DNA from: Anaerolineae bacterium
Lineage (GTDB): Bacteria > Chloroflexota > Anaerolineae > Promineifilales > Promineifilaceae
Assembly: GCA_028277515.1 (NCBI GenBank)
Contig: JANQGC010000186.1
Span: forward strand, 1-5,441
Length of the DNA: 5,441 nucleotides
Direction of reading: 5' to 3'
Shown: in pieces, positions 1-5,427 of the stretch
Numbering within the stretch: the stretch's first letter is position 1
How the letters are laid out: the number at the start of each line of letters is the position of its first letter
The notes under the pieces: generated by a model
Told to the model about the DNA's origin: nothing
Databases searched by the model: none
The model's input: only the letters and a program-made list of their open reading frames with translations
Position numbers and translations under genes: made by a program

Positions 1-2
1 AT

Positions 3-890
3 ATGGGGCATATGCTGCCGGATTATACCGCGTATGAAGAACTGCTCAGCGTTTTCAAGGCGTTCACCTCCATTCCGCTGCTGCTTGATCCCGATTTCCG
101 TTATAAGATCCCCTATGAGACCCTGAAAAAGGAAATTTTGGGCCGGGGATTGAAGGCGATGCTGGCCAGCAATCCTTGCAATCCGACGGGGCAGCTTGTG
201 GAAGGGCGGGAACTGGATCGTTGGGTGACATTGGCCCGCCGCTACCGCACATCGCTCATCCTGGATGAATTTTATTCGCATTACATTTATACCGGCGACC
301 CGGAAGAGGGGCCTAAACTGGTCTCGGCCGCGAAATACGTAGAAGATGTGGACACCGATCCGGTGATCCTGGTCGACGGCCTGACCAAGGGCTGGCGCTA
401 TCCCGGCTGGCGCATTAGCTGGACCATAGGGCCAAAGGAAGTGATTGAGGCCATCGCCAGCGCCGGTTCATTCCTTGATGGCGGCGCGAACAATCCGTTT
501 CAACCGCAGGTGCTGCATCTGCTGGAACCGGACCTGGTGATGAAGGACACGGCCGCGACGCAAAAACATTTTCGCCAGAAGCGGGATTATATGTTGGAAC
601 GGCTTTACAATATGGGTATCACGGTAGAGGCGGAACCGGAAGGCACTTTTTATGTCTGGGCTAATCTTTCCTTGCTGCCCGCGCCCCTGGATGATGGAAT
701 CCAGTTTTTTAGGGAGGGATTGAAAGAAAAAGTGATCACCGTTCCGGGCGTTTTCTTTGATGTCAACCCGGAACGACGCCGGTCGTTCGCCCGCTATCGC
801 CATTACTGCCGGGTTAGCTTTGGCCCTGACCTGCCGCAGCTTGAACGGGGGCTGGATGCGCTGGAGCGGGTCATCAGTAAGCATGGTTGA
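3..890 (+). CDS. Class I/II PLP-dependent aminotransferase, C-terminal part (5' end outside the window)
   Basis: Fold-type-I pyridoxal-phosphate aminotransferase that would move an amino group between an amino acid and a 2-oxo acid in the cytoplasm; the substrate cannot be assigned. Counting from the first Met in the window, visible signatures are: P-x-Y-x-x-Y near residues 6-11 (cofactor-stacking aromatic), NPCNPTG at 58-63 with the cofactor-contacting Asn60, Asp88 and Tyr91 in LILDEFY, the Schiff-base Lys129 in GLTKGWRYPGWR with phosphate-binding Arg137 eight residues later, and Arg270 in HYCRVSFG as the probable substrate-carboxylate Arg. The 295 residues are about 100 or more short of the family's usual 390-430, and the missing part is the N-terminal segment. 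The frame is open to the window edge, so the gene is cut by the window rather than visibly broken, and the Met codons at 3 and 12 are probably internal. The stop (888-890) lies inside a 12-base direct repeat. Confidence 0.9.
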   Translation: MGHMLPDYTAYEELLSVFKAFTSIPLLLDPDFRYKIPYETLKKEILGRGLKAMLASNPCNPTGQLVEGRELDRWVTLARRYRTSLILDEFYSHYIYTGDPEEGPKLVSAAKYVEDVDTDPVILVDGLTKGWRYPGWRISWTIGPKEVIEAIASAGSFLDGGANNPFQPQVLHLLEPDLVMKDTAATQKHFRQKRDYMLERLYNMGITVEAEPEGTFYVWANLSLLPAPLDDGIQFFREGLKEKVITVPGVFFDVNPERRRSFARYRHYCRVSFGPDLPQLERGLDALERVISKHG

Positions 891-946
891 GTGGCGAGTT
901 GGCGAGGTGGTCCTTCGACAAGCTCAGGATAAACTGAGTGGCGAGT
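888..946 (+). repeat. 12-base direct repeat bracketing a dispersed-repeat copy
   Basis: TGAGTGGCGAGT occurs identically at 888-899 and 935-946. The first copy contains the aminotransferase stop codon TGA. The 35 bases between them carry another GGCGAG and a CTTCGACAAGCTCAG element. The arrangement resembles a target-site duplication around a very small insertion, but slipped duplication at a repeat would look the same. Confidence 0.7.
911..935 (+). repeat. Dispersed CTTCG-CA-GCTCAG repeat, copy A
   Basis: The core CTTCGACAAGCTCAGG is followed by GATAAACTGAG, so CTCAG (923-927) and CTGAG (934-938) can pair as a small hairpin with a 6-base loop. From memory, this core is a common interspersed intergenic sequence in several bacterial phyla; its function is unknown. 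A diverged copy in the opposite orientation lies at 5228-5252, on the far side of the large gene. Confidence 0.65.
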
Positions 947-983
947 ATCATCATTTCAAATGAAGTGAGAAATCCTGGCGATT

Positions 984-993
984 ATTGTACAAT
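984..993 (+). promoter_or_regulatory. Palindrome ATTGTACAAT overlapping a weak -10-like element
   Basis: The 10 bases are a perfect palindrome in an AT-rich stretch 90 bases upstream of the large gene. They include TACAAT (988-993), one base from the sigma-70 -10 consensus. No convincing -35 hexamer lies 16-18 bases upstream, so promoter assignment is weak. A palindrome on a -10 could serve as an operator, but that is inference. Confidence 0.3.
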
Positions 994-1037
994 TAATTTA
1001 GGAAGTGGAAACCAAGGGGCATAAGAATTTGTATTGC

Positions 1038-1065
1038 GACCTGCTTCATGTGGGTGAAGCTAGTC
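1038..1065 (+). promoter_or_regulatory. 5' leader stem-loop just upstream of the Shine-Dalgarno
   Basis: GCTTCA (1043-1048) pairs perfectly with TGAAGC (1055-1060) across the loop TGTGGG. The stem continues beyond a symmetric 2x2 internal loop with GAC (1038-1040) against GTC (1063-1065), giving nine pairs in all. It ends four bases before AAGGAG, close enough to influence ribosome access. I recognise no riboswitch class. Confidence 0.45.
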
Positions 1066-1069
1066 CTAT

Positions 1070-1075
1070 AAGGAG
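1070..1075 (+). promoter_or_regulatory. Shine-Dalgarno AAGGAG that fixes the start of the large gene
   Basis: AAGGAG is followed by an 8-base spacer to ATG 1084. The same reading frame has an ATG at 1048 but hits TAA at 1069-1071, which overlaps the Shine-Dalgarno, so 1084 is the first usable ATG. Confidence 0.85.
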
Positions 1076-1083
1076 TAACAATC

Positions 1084-1197
1084 ATGGCATTGCATCCGGC
1101 CGGCGCATTTTCTCGCACGCTATTTCGATTCACTATTTTAGCCTTGCTCATCGTTTTCGCAGCTTTGATTTCAACCGGACTACCCCTTTCCGCACGG
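1084..1197 (+). other. Signal peptide of the large exported protein
   Basis: The N-terminus has Arg11 and Arg15, then a hydrophobic run rich in Leu, Ile, Ala, Val and Phe (about 13-30), then a polar region ending in Leu-Ser-Ala (36-38). The next residues are acidic (Arg-Glu-Asp-Glu). There is no lipobox Cys, so type I signal peptidase is expected and an N-terminal lipid anchor is not. Confidence 0.85.
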
Positions 1198-4100
1198 GAA
1201 GATGAGGCGGTCGACCAGGACCCAGATTTCAGCACGATAGATGATCCGTTAGATGGGGATTATGAACTTTATACGGTCGACGATCTTTTAATTAGCCGCA
1301 CCAAAGGGGTGAACGGTAATAAAAACTCCCAGGTTACCAATTACATCCTGGAAACGGCAAATAATACGATCAGCAAACAGACCAAGCGCAATGTCAATAA
1401 CCCGCCTTGTTATCTCACGAACAACCGGCGTCAGCCGCAGGTGACGCGAATCGGCCGTTTCTTCAACCTGGAATATGAGGTCATGATCACCCTGGCACCG
1501 ACCACCCATGCTTCAGGCGGCAATTGCGCGGCATCCGGAAACAACCCAAATATGTCGCTGCACATCCAGGATGTGCAGTCAAATGTCAATTATGCCTCCA
1601 CTTTCAAAATGTCCGCCATCCAGACCTCCTTGGTGATGGATGATTTTAACCAAGATGGCTTTGAAGATCTGTTTATACTGAGCAATGAAGAAGCCCGGGT
1701 GGCTACTGCCCATAACGTCGAAAAGCTCAGTGATGGCATGAAAATTGGCCCGTCGGCTTCGCTTGGATCAACACCGGCGGCCGAGAATGATCCGGTCAGC
1801 GGTGATTTCAACGACGATGGTTTGCTTGATGTGGCCTGGATTGCCAATGACCACATTTATTTCGCAACCATCTGCTCTGGTTCCGTCACCGACACGGTCT
1901 GTGCCGGCAAAGAGGCGCTTGATGTCATTTTAAATCCGCGAGAGCCATTGATCGTTCCGGTTATAGTGGGCATTGATGATCCTGAAGATTATCAAGTTGT
2001 CTCCCTGGCGTCAGGGGAGTTTGGCTCATTTGATGGGACTGGTTTAATGGCTTTTGCCTGGGAGTTCGGGGAAACCAATCAACAACGTTCATTTGAGGTG
2101 TATGTCGCACACTGGTACCAATTTGAAAATAATTGGGACCTAACCGGCGGCCAGGCGATTCACAGCCAGGAGATTGAGAAGCTTCCGGTTGGTGGCAATA
2201 TCTTTATTGGTTTTAACAGCTATGCTATGGGCGCCAGTTTAGATTGGTTCGGCAGCGGCGACCAGGTTGTTTTTGCTCATGATGTCTCGACTATTGTTGG
2301 GGCAGGCAACCAAACCCAAACAGGTACCGCCTTGATTGTCCATGTCATTACTTTCAACCCTGCGCAAAACAGCTTTGAATCACAAAATACGGGGTACATT
2401 GATTCGCATAATACAGGACTATTGGTGCCGACGGCACCCCCCTGGTTAAATGGTCTCGCCGTCGGCCACTTTTCTGCGATCAGTGATGATGCGGAAGAGG
2501 ACGCGGACTTCAATTTGCAAATTGCCGTGCTGCGCAATGATGGCGTACTGCACTTTTTCAGCGTTGATGCGAATGATAATCTAAAGCCTGTTTCGTTAGG
2601 AACCGCAAAGGTTGATAGCTCCTTGGGACTCAATCTCTTGCCCACGGCCGGGGCGCTTGATCCGCAGGAACCAACGGGGATGAACTGGCTCGTTGCCGGG
2701 GATTTGCAAGGTCGCTCAGCTCTATTAGGACAGCCGACGGTCATGCGCGTGTCCAGCCACAGCCAACCGTCGGTTATTTTAGGTGCTCCGCCGATGCATG
2801 TTGATTATATAAAACCGGATACCTCGACCGGCAGCGATTGGGAGGTGGTTAATTTTTCAGCCATTCCCGACACCTTTCATAGTAGCTACACGATGAGCCA
2901 GACGGGCAGCAACCAATCGTCCGATACCAACCGGACCAGCTACACCTTCTCTACATCTACTGAAAGTGGTGGGAAAATCAGCTTTAAGTCGCCTTATCTG
3001 CCGTCGATTTCAGCCTCGATTTCAAAAACCAGCGAAAATAAGAACGAGGATGTCAGCGAGACATACACCTTCACCCAGAATGAGTTTGCCTATGACGCCT
3101 CAACAATCACCGGTTTTGGCGACGAGATCTGGTATGACGAGAGTTCTTTTAATGTCTATTTTTATCCCGTCATCGGTGAGACTGTTTGTCCGGCCGATAA
3201 CAGTGACTGCACGGGCGAAGAGGAACAGCCGCTATATGTGACCTTTTCAGGTCCGAACAGCGGCGGCACGGGTCCGGGTCCCGGGGCCAATACGGAATGG
3301 TACCAACCGGTTCATGAGCCGGGGAATATCTTTTCCTACCCCTGGAATGAAACGCAATTAGCAGCCCAAATTGAGGGCGGGATCGATTTACTCACCGGAC
3401 CGCAAAGCTTCTTCACCGATGATTCCGACCAGGCGCAGCGCTTGCAATGGAGCAGCGGATCAGGCTCGAACCAGACGGCTGGAACGACCAACTCGCACTC
3501 CTATGAAAAGGCTTACAGCCTGACAAGTGGCAAGGTCATTTTTCAATCCTTGGGGGCAAATATATCGGGCAACCAGGATTATAACAGCAGCACAGCGGTC
3601 TCAACGTTGAATAAATCCAGTTCCAGCGTGGGGGCTTCACAGGGGGTAGTGATTGCCAAACCGGGCACATTCCTGGATAGCGGTTTATATCAGTACCGCG
3701 TCCAGCCTTATATATTCGGCCGTGCTAAACCATCAGGCCAGGTGGACAATGTCTTACTGCCACAGGATATTCAAACCACCGGCCCGCTGCAGGCGGCATA
3801 TGCCGTCAACCCCTTGGACCCCCAGGCCGGTTCATGGTGGGGTTCGGATGAAAGTCCTTATACCAAAGATTTTGACGTCGCGCTCAACCATCCCAAGCGG
3901 TGGACAAAGAGTACCCGATCCGGTACACAGGATACGCTCAATTGCCTGGAAGCGGGATCGCGCAATAATTGCATGACGATTAATGACCCTGATCCTTCCG
4001 ACTTATGGAATAGTGAGTTTTACTGGATGCGCGGTTTGTTTTTAACCGTCGGCGGTGTGGATGGACCACAGCGGGCACAAGCGGATGAGGGGGACGATGT

Positions 4101-4974
4101 GGTGTTACAGGCGCGAGTATACAATTACAGTTTCAAAGATATGCCGGCCGATTCAACGATCAAAGTCCGTTTTTATCGCCAGGAAATAAACGGTACCACG
4201 CCCGTCGGCAATTCGGTGCTGATCGCTGAAAAGAACGTCGACCCGCTGCCCGGTTTCAACTCTGATAACAGTCCGAACGCGCCGAATTGGACCACAGCCA
4301 CGGCCACCCTGGACACCACTGGTTTAGGCGATACTCTCCAGATTTTCTGGGTGTTGGTTTGGGTTGAAGATGGATCAGGGAACATGGTGGAAGAACTGCA
4401 AGGGCATGGCCTGAGCGCAAAGCCGGGCACATTACAAAGCATCGGCGATGTACCTTTGGAAATGGTGATGGTCGGCGGCCAGGAAAAAACGTTTAGTAAC
4501 AATGTGGGCTATCTGCACCGCAAATTCCACATCGTCGAAGAAAGTCTGACAGCCATTGCGGGGGGCGATCCCCGGTTAGAAATTATCGGCGCTAAAGTGA
4601 CGCCGGACATATCGCAGCCGGGTGAGCGGGTGATCGTTTCCGCCCATATATTGAGCGAGGGTGCGCCTGCGGATGGCGTACACGTGCAACTCTATCCCGA
4701 CGCTGCGGCCTGGGAGGCTTATCAGCAAGACCCATCTCTGCCGGCGCCACGGCCGTTTGATGTGGAAATGCTGCCTCATATTGATGTGGGCAGGACGGAC
4801 CAACTATCTGTTCCCTATCGCTCGCTTACTTGCGGCACCCAGGAGATTTTGATCACGGCACGCAGTGGGGTGCTGGGGGAACAAGTGACGGCTAAGGTCG
4901 CTTATGATAATGGACCTTGCCAGGTTTATATGCCGGTGATGCCGATCGCGGGTGTTACGGCCGACCGGCCGTAG
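1084..4974 (+). CDS. Large exported FG-GAP/VCBS beta-propeller protein with duplicated Ser/Thr-rich beta modules and Ig-like C-terminus
   Basis: I cannot name this 1296-residue protein; no catalytic domain is evident. Residues 1-38 form a signal peptide (basic start, hydrophobic core about 13-30, Leu-Ser-Ala before the likely cleavage), so it acts outside the cytoplasmic membrane. Residues about 181-560 look like an FG-GAP/VCBS propeller: two clear calcium loops, DFNQDGFED (187-195) and DFNDDGLLD (241-249), with degenerate blades near 308-327, 458-496 and 534-556. An APPMHVDY junction (568-575) precedes two similar beta-rich modules (about 608-698 and 794-879), separated by a Gly/Pro-rich linker (722-736). 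Residues about 985-1150 and 1163-1276 look like Ig/CARDB domains. The tail is CQVYMPVMPI plus a short extension. Ten cysteines fall in five neighbouring pairs (109/148, 264/273, 702/709, 954/963, 1250/1279), fitting extracytoplasmic disulfides. Adhesion, surface-layer or pore-forming roles are all possible. The open frame, signal peptide and Shine-Dalgarno make the gene itself certain. Confidence 0.93.
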   Translation: MALHPAGAFSRTLFRFTILALLIVFAALISTGLPLSAREDEAVDQDPDFSTIDDPLDGDYELYTVDDLLISRTKGVNGNKNSQVTNYILETANNTISKQTKRNVNNPPCYLTNNRRQPQVTRIGRFFNLEYEVMITLAPTTHASGGNCAASGNNPNMSLHIQDVQSNVNYASTFKMSAIQTSLVMDDFNQDGFEDLFILSNEEARVATAHNVEKLSDGMKIGPSASLGSTPAAENDPVSGDFNDDGLLDVAWIANDHIYFATICSGSVTDTVCAGKEALDVILNPREPLIVPVIVGIDDPEDYQVVSLASGEFGSFDGTGLMAFAWEFGETNQQRSFEVYVAHWYQFENNWDLTGGQAIHSQEIEKLPVGGNIFIGFNSYAMGASLDWFGSGDQVVFAHDVSTIVGAGNQTQTGTALIVHVITFNPAQNSFESQNTGYIDSHNTGLLVPTAPPWLNGLAVGHFSAISDDAEEDADFNLQIAVLRNDGVLHFFSVDANDNLKPVSLGTAKVDSSLGLNLLPTAGALDPQEPTGMNWLVAGDLQGRSALLGQPTVMRVSSHSQPSVILGAPPMHVDYIKPDTSTGSDWEVVNFSAIPDTFHSSYTMSQTGSNQSSDTNRTSYTFSTSTESGGKISFKSPYLPSISASISKTSENKNEDVSETYTFTQNEFAYDASTITGFGDEIWYDESSFNVYFYPVIGETVCPADNSDCTGEEEQPLYVTFSGPNSGGTGPGPGANTEWYQPVHEPGNIFSYPWNETQLAAQIEGGIDLLTGPQSFFTDDSDQAQRLQWSSGSGSNQTAGTTNSHSYEKAYSLTSGKVIFQSLGANISGNQDYNSSTAVSTLNKSSSSVGASQGVVIAKPGTFLDSGLYQYRVQPYIFGRAKPSGQVDNVLLPQDIQTTGPLQAAYAVNPLDPQAGSWWGSDESPYTKDFDVALNHPKRWTKSTRSGTQDTLNCLEAGSRNNCMTINDPDPSDLWNSEFYWMRGLFLTVGGVDGPQRAQADEGDDVVLQARVYNYSFKDMPADSTIKVRFYRQEINGTTPVGNSVLIAEKNVDPLPGFNSDNSPNAPNWTTATATLDTTGLGDTLQIFWVLVWVEDGSGNMVEELQGHGLSAKPGTLQSIGDVPLEMVMVGGQEKTFSNNVGYLHRKFHIVEESLTAIAGGDPRLEIIGAKVTPDISQPGERVIVSAHILSEGAPADGVHVQLYPDAAAWEAYQQDPSLPAPRPFDVEMLPHIDVGRTDQLSVPYRSLTCGTQEILITARSGVLGEQVTAKVAYDNGPCQVYMPVMPIAGVTADRP
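1642..1830 (+). other. Two intact FG-GAP/VCBS calcium loops
   Basis: DFNQDGFED (residues 187-195, bases 1642-1668) and DFNDDGLLD (residues 241-249, bases 1804-1830) follow the D-x-N-x-D-G-x-x-D calcium pattern. The 54-residue spacing matches successive propeller blades. In this family such loops stabilise integrin-alpha-like propellers. Later blades keep a hydrophobic Gly-Asp/Glu-Phe feel but lose the full acidic loop. Confidence 0.8.
2905..3177 (+). repeat. Beta module A of the large protein (first copy of an internal duplication)
   Basis: Residues 608-698 start with GSNQ (608-611), run through a Ser/Thr-rich strand region with GKISFKS (630-636), then SISASIS (641-647), and end at FNVYFYPVIG (689-698). 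The alternating polar and hydrophobic residues predict long amphipathic beta-strands. Module B repeats GSNQ, GK-hydrophobic-x-F-x-S and the aromatic closing strand at similar spacing. Confidence 0.5.
3463..3720 (+). repeat. Beta module B of the large protein (second copy of an internal duplication)
   Basis: Residues 794-879 start with GSNQ (794-797), contain GKVIFQS (816-822) and close with YRVQPYIFG (871-879). Residues 608-636 and 794-822 align without gaps at an offset of 186 with 9 of 29 identities by eye. The closing strand sits 56 residues after the Lys here and 60 in module A. Similarity is modest, so the duplication is old or partly coincidental low complexity. Confidence 0.5.
4956..4973 (+). 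repeat. GC-rich hairpin overlapping the stop codon of the large gene
   Basis: TACGGCC (4956-4962) pairs perfectly with GGCCGTA (4967-4973) around the tetraloop GACC. The stem includes the first two bases of the TAG stop (4972-4974). No T-run follows, so it is not a standard intrinsic terminator, though it could still stabilise the mRNA 3' end. Confidence 0.5.
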
Positions 4975-5010
4975 GGGCAGGGGTCGGTGGGCTGGGATCT
5001 GCGGGAATAA
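4971..5010 (+). repeat. GTAGGGGCAGGGG repeat, unit 1
   Basis: This 40-base unit aligns with 5062-5100 at about 31 of 40 positions with one gap; most differences are transitions. It starts one base before the TAG of the large gene, so the repeat supplies the stop codon and the protein's end has probably been set by the repeat. Confidence 0.65.
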
Positions 5011-5061
5011 CTCAAACGATCTCAACCACCGGCCTCGCCCTATCCCCACCAATCAAATGCG

Positions 5062-5100
5062 GTAGGGCAGGGGCCGGCGGGCCAGGATTTGCGAGGATCA
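5062..5100 (+). repeat. GTAGGG-CAGGGG repeat, unit 2
   Basis: Second copy of the 4971-5010 unit, 91 bases downstream. It is also bounded by inverted ends: GGTAGGG (5061-5067) and CCCTACC (5111-5117). The direct repeat CTCGCCCTAT occurs at 5034-5043 and 5148-5157, so the tract looks like a mosaic of one GTAGGGG...CTCGCCCTAC-type intergenic repeat family. Confidence 0.6.
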
Positions 5101-5146
5101 CCAGGACCTCCCCTACCGGCAAACCTGTCCTGAACCTGCTGTAGGG

Positions 5147-5180
5147 TCTCGCCCTATACATCTAAACCTTCAGGGCGAGA
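5147..5180. repeat. Stem-loop with a 9-bp perfect stem
   Basis: TCTCGCCCT (5147-5155) pairs with AGGGCGAGA (5172-5180) across a 16-base AT-rich loop. The left arm competes with a smaller hairpin, TAGGG (5142-5146) with CCCTA (5152-5156). It could act as a transcript 3' end structure, but no T-tract follows on the + strand. Confidence 0.5.
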
Positions 5181-5228
5181 TGGCGCGGATATAACGTTTG
5201 TGGTTTCCTCCATAATCATACCGCGCCA
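5181..5228. repeat. Inverted repeat with 8-bp arms TGGCGCGG / CCGCGCCA
   Basis: TGGCGCGG (5181-5188) is perfectly complementary to CCGCGCCA (5221-5228), enclosing 32 AT-rich bases. It begins on the base after the preceding stem-loop ends, so the two structures sit back to back, and it ends on the first base of the dispersed-repeat copy at 5228. Confidence 0.45.
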
Positions 5229-5252
5229 ACTTGTGCTGAGCCTGCCGAAGTA
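5228..5252 (-). repeat. Dispersed CTTCG-CA-GCTCAG repeat, copy B (reverse orientation)
   Basis: Read on the minus strand this gives TACTTCGGCAGGCTCAGCAC and onward, matching copy A (911-935) at about 18 of 25 positions, including CTTCG, CA and GCTCAG. Next to it on the + strand is CCCGCCCCTACCG (5254-5266), the reverse of the GTAGGGGCGGG motif of the adjacent repeat tract. Confidence 0.6.
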
Positions 5253-5359
5253 TCCCGCCCCTACCGAACAGCCACCGAACTCACACCCTGCGGATTTACA
5301 CAATTTATAACTACACCCCCAGGTGCGAGAAGCAGTCAGGGTAGTTCCAAAGTCAGATT

Positions 5360-5427
5360 CGTAACCGCGATTTCACAATCGCGTTCTTGTGCATACGCCA
5401 GAGCGCGAAAATGATTTCGCGGTTACG
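5360..5427. repeat. Twin tetraloop hairpins nested in a larger inverted repeat
   Basis: The outer arms CGTAACCGCGA (5360-5370) and TCGCGGTTACG (5417-5427) are perfect 11-base complements. Inside, CGCGATT-TCAC-AATCGCG (5366-5383) and CGCGAAA-ATGA-TTTCGCG (5404-5421) are each 7-bp stems with 4-base loops, separated by 20 bases. The DNA or RNA can therefore fold as one long stem or as two hairpins. This resembles paired REP-type palindromes or a tiny non-autonomous element; I cannot name the family. Confidence 0.7.

Noticed and set aside
468..884. A 138-residue minus-strand open frame opposite the aminotransferase.
   Set aside because: The plus strand encodes an aminotransferase with all catalytic motifs in order. 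The antisense frame is a shadow, with composition expected from the complement.
3..890. The aminotransferase as a truncated pseudogene.
   Set aside because: The frame is open to the window edge and every expected motif in the visible part is intact. The missing N-terminus is explained by the window boundary.
1048..1071. An upstream start at ATG 1048 for the large protein.
   Set aside because: The frame is the same, but TAA at 1069-1071 ends it after seven codons, so it cannot extend the large protein.
4915..4971. The CQVYMPVMPI tail as a cell-wall sorting signal (LPXTG or PEP-CTERM type).
   Set aside because: It lacks LPXTG or PEP motifs, a transmembrane helix and a basic end. It only resembles VYLPL-type endings, whose function I cannot state.
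4971..5157. A CRISPR array, because of repeated GTAGGG units.
   Set aside because: There are only two diverged units, with gaps and no regular spacers, and no cas-like gene in the window. Dispersed intergenic repeats explain it better.
4956..5180. The stop-codon hairpin or the 5147-5180 stem-loop as a rho-independent terminator of the large gene.
   Set aside because: Neither is followed by a T-tract on the + strand, so an intrinsic terminator is not supported.
5154..5219. A 21-residue minus-strand reading frame starting MIMEETTN within the AT-rich loop of the inverted repeat.
   Set aside because: It has no Shine-Dalgarno upstream, no family resemblance, and its sequence is explained by the repeat and stem-loop structures.
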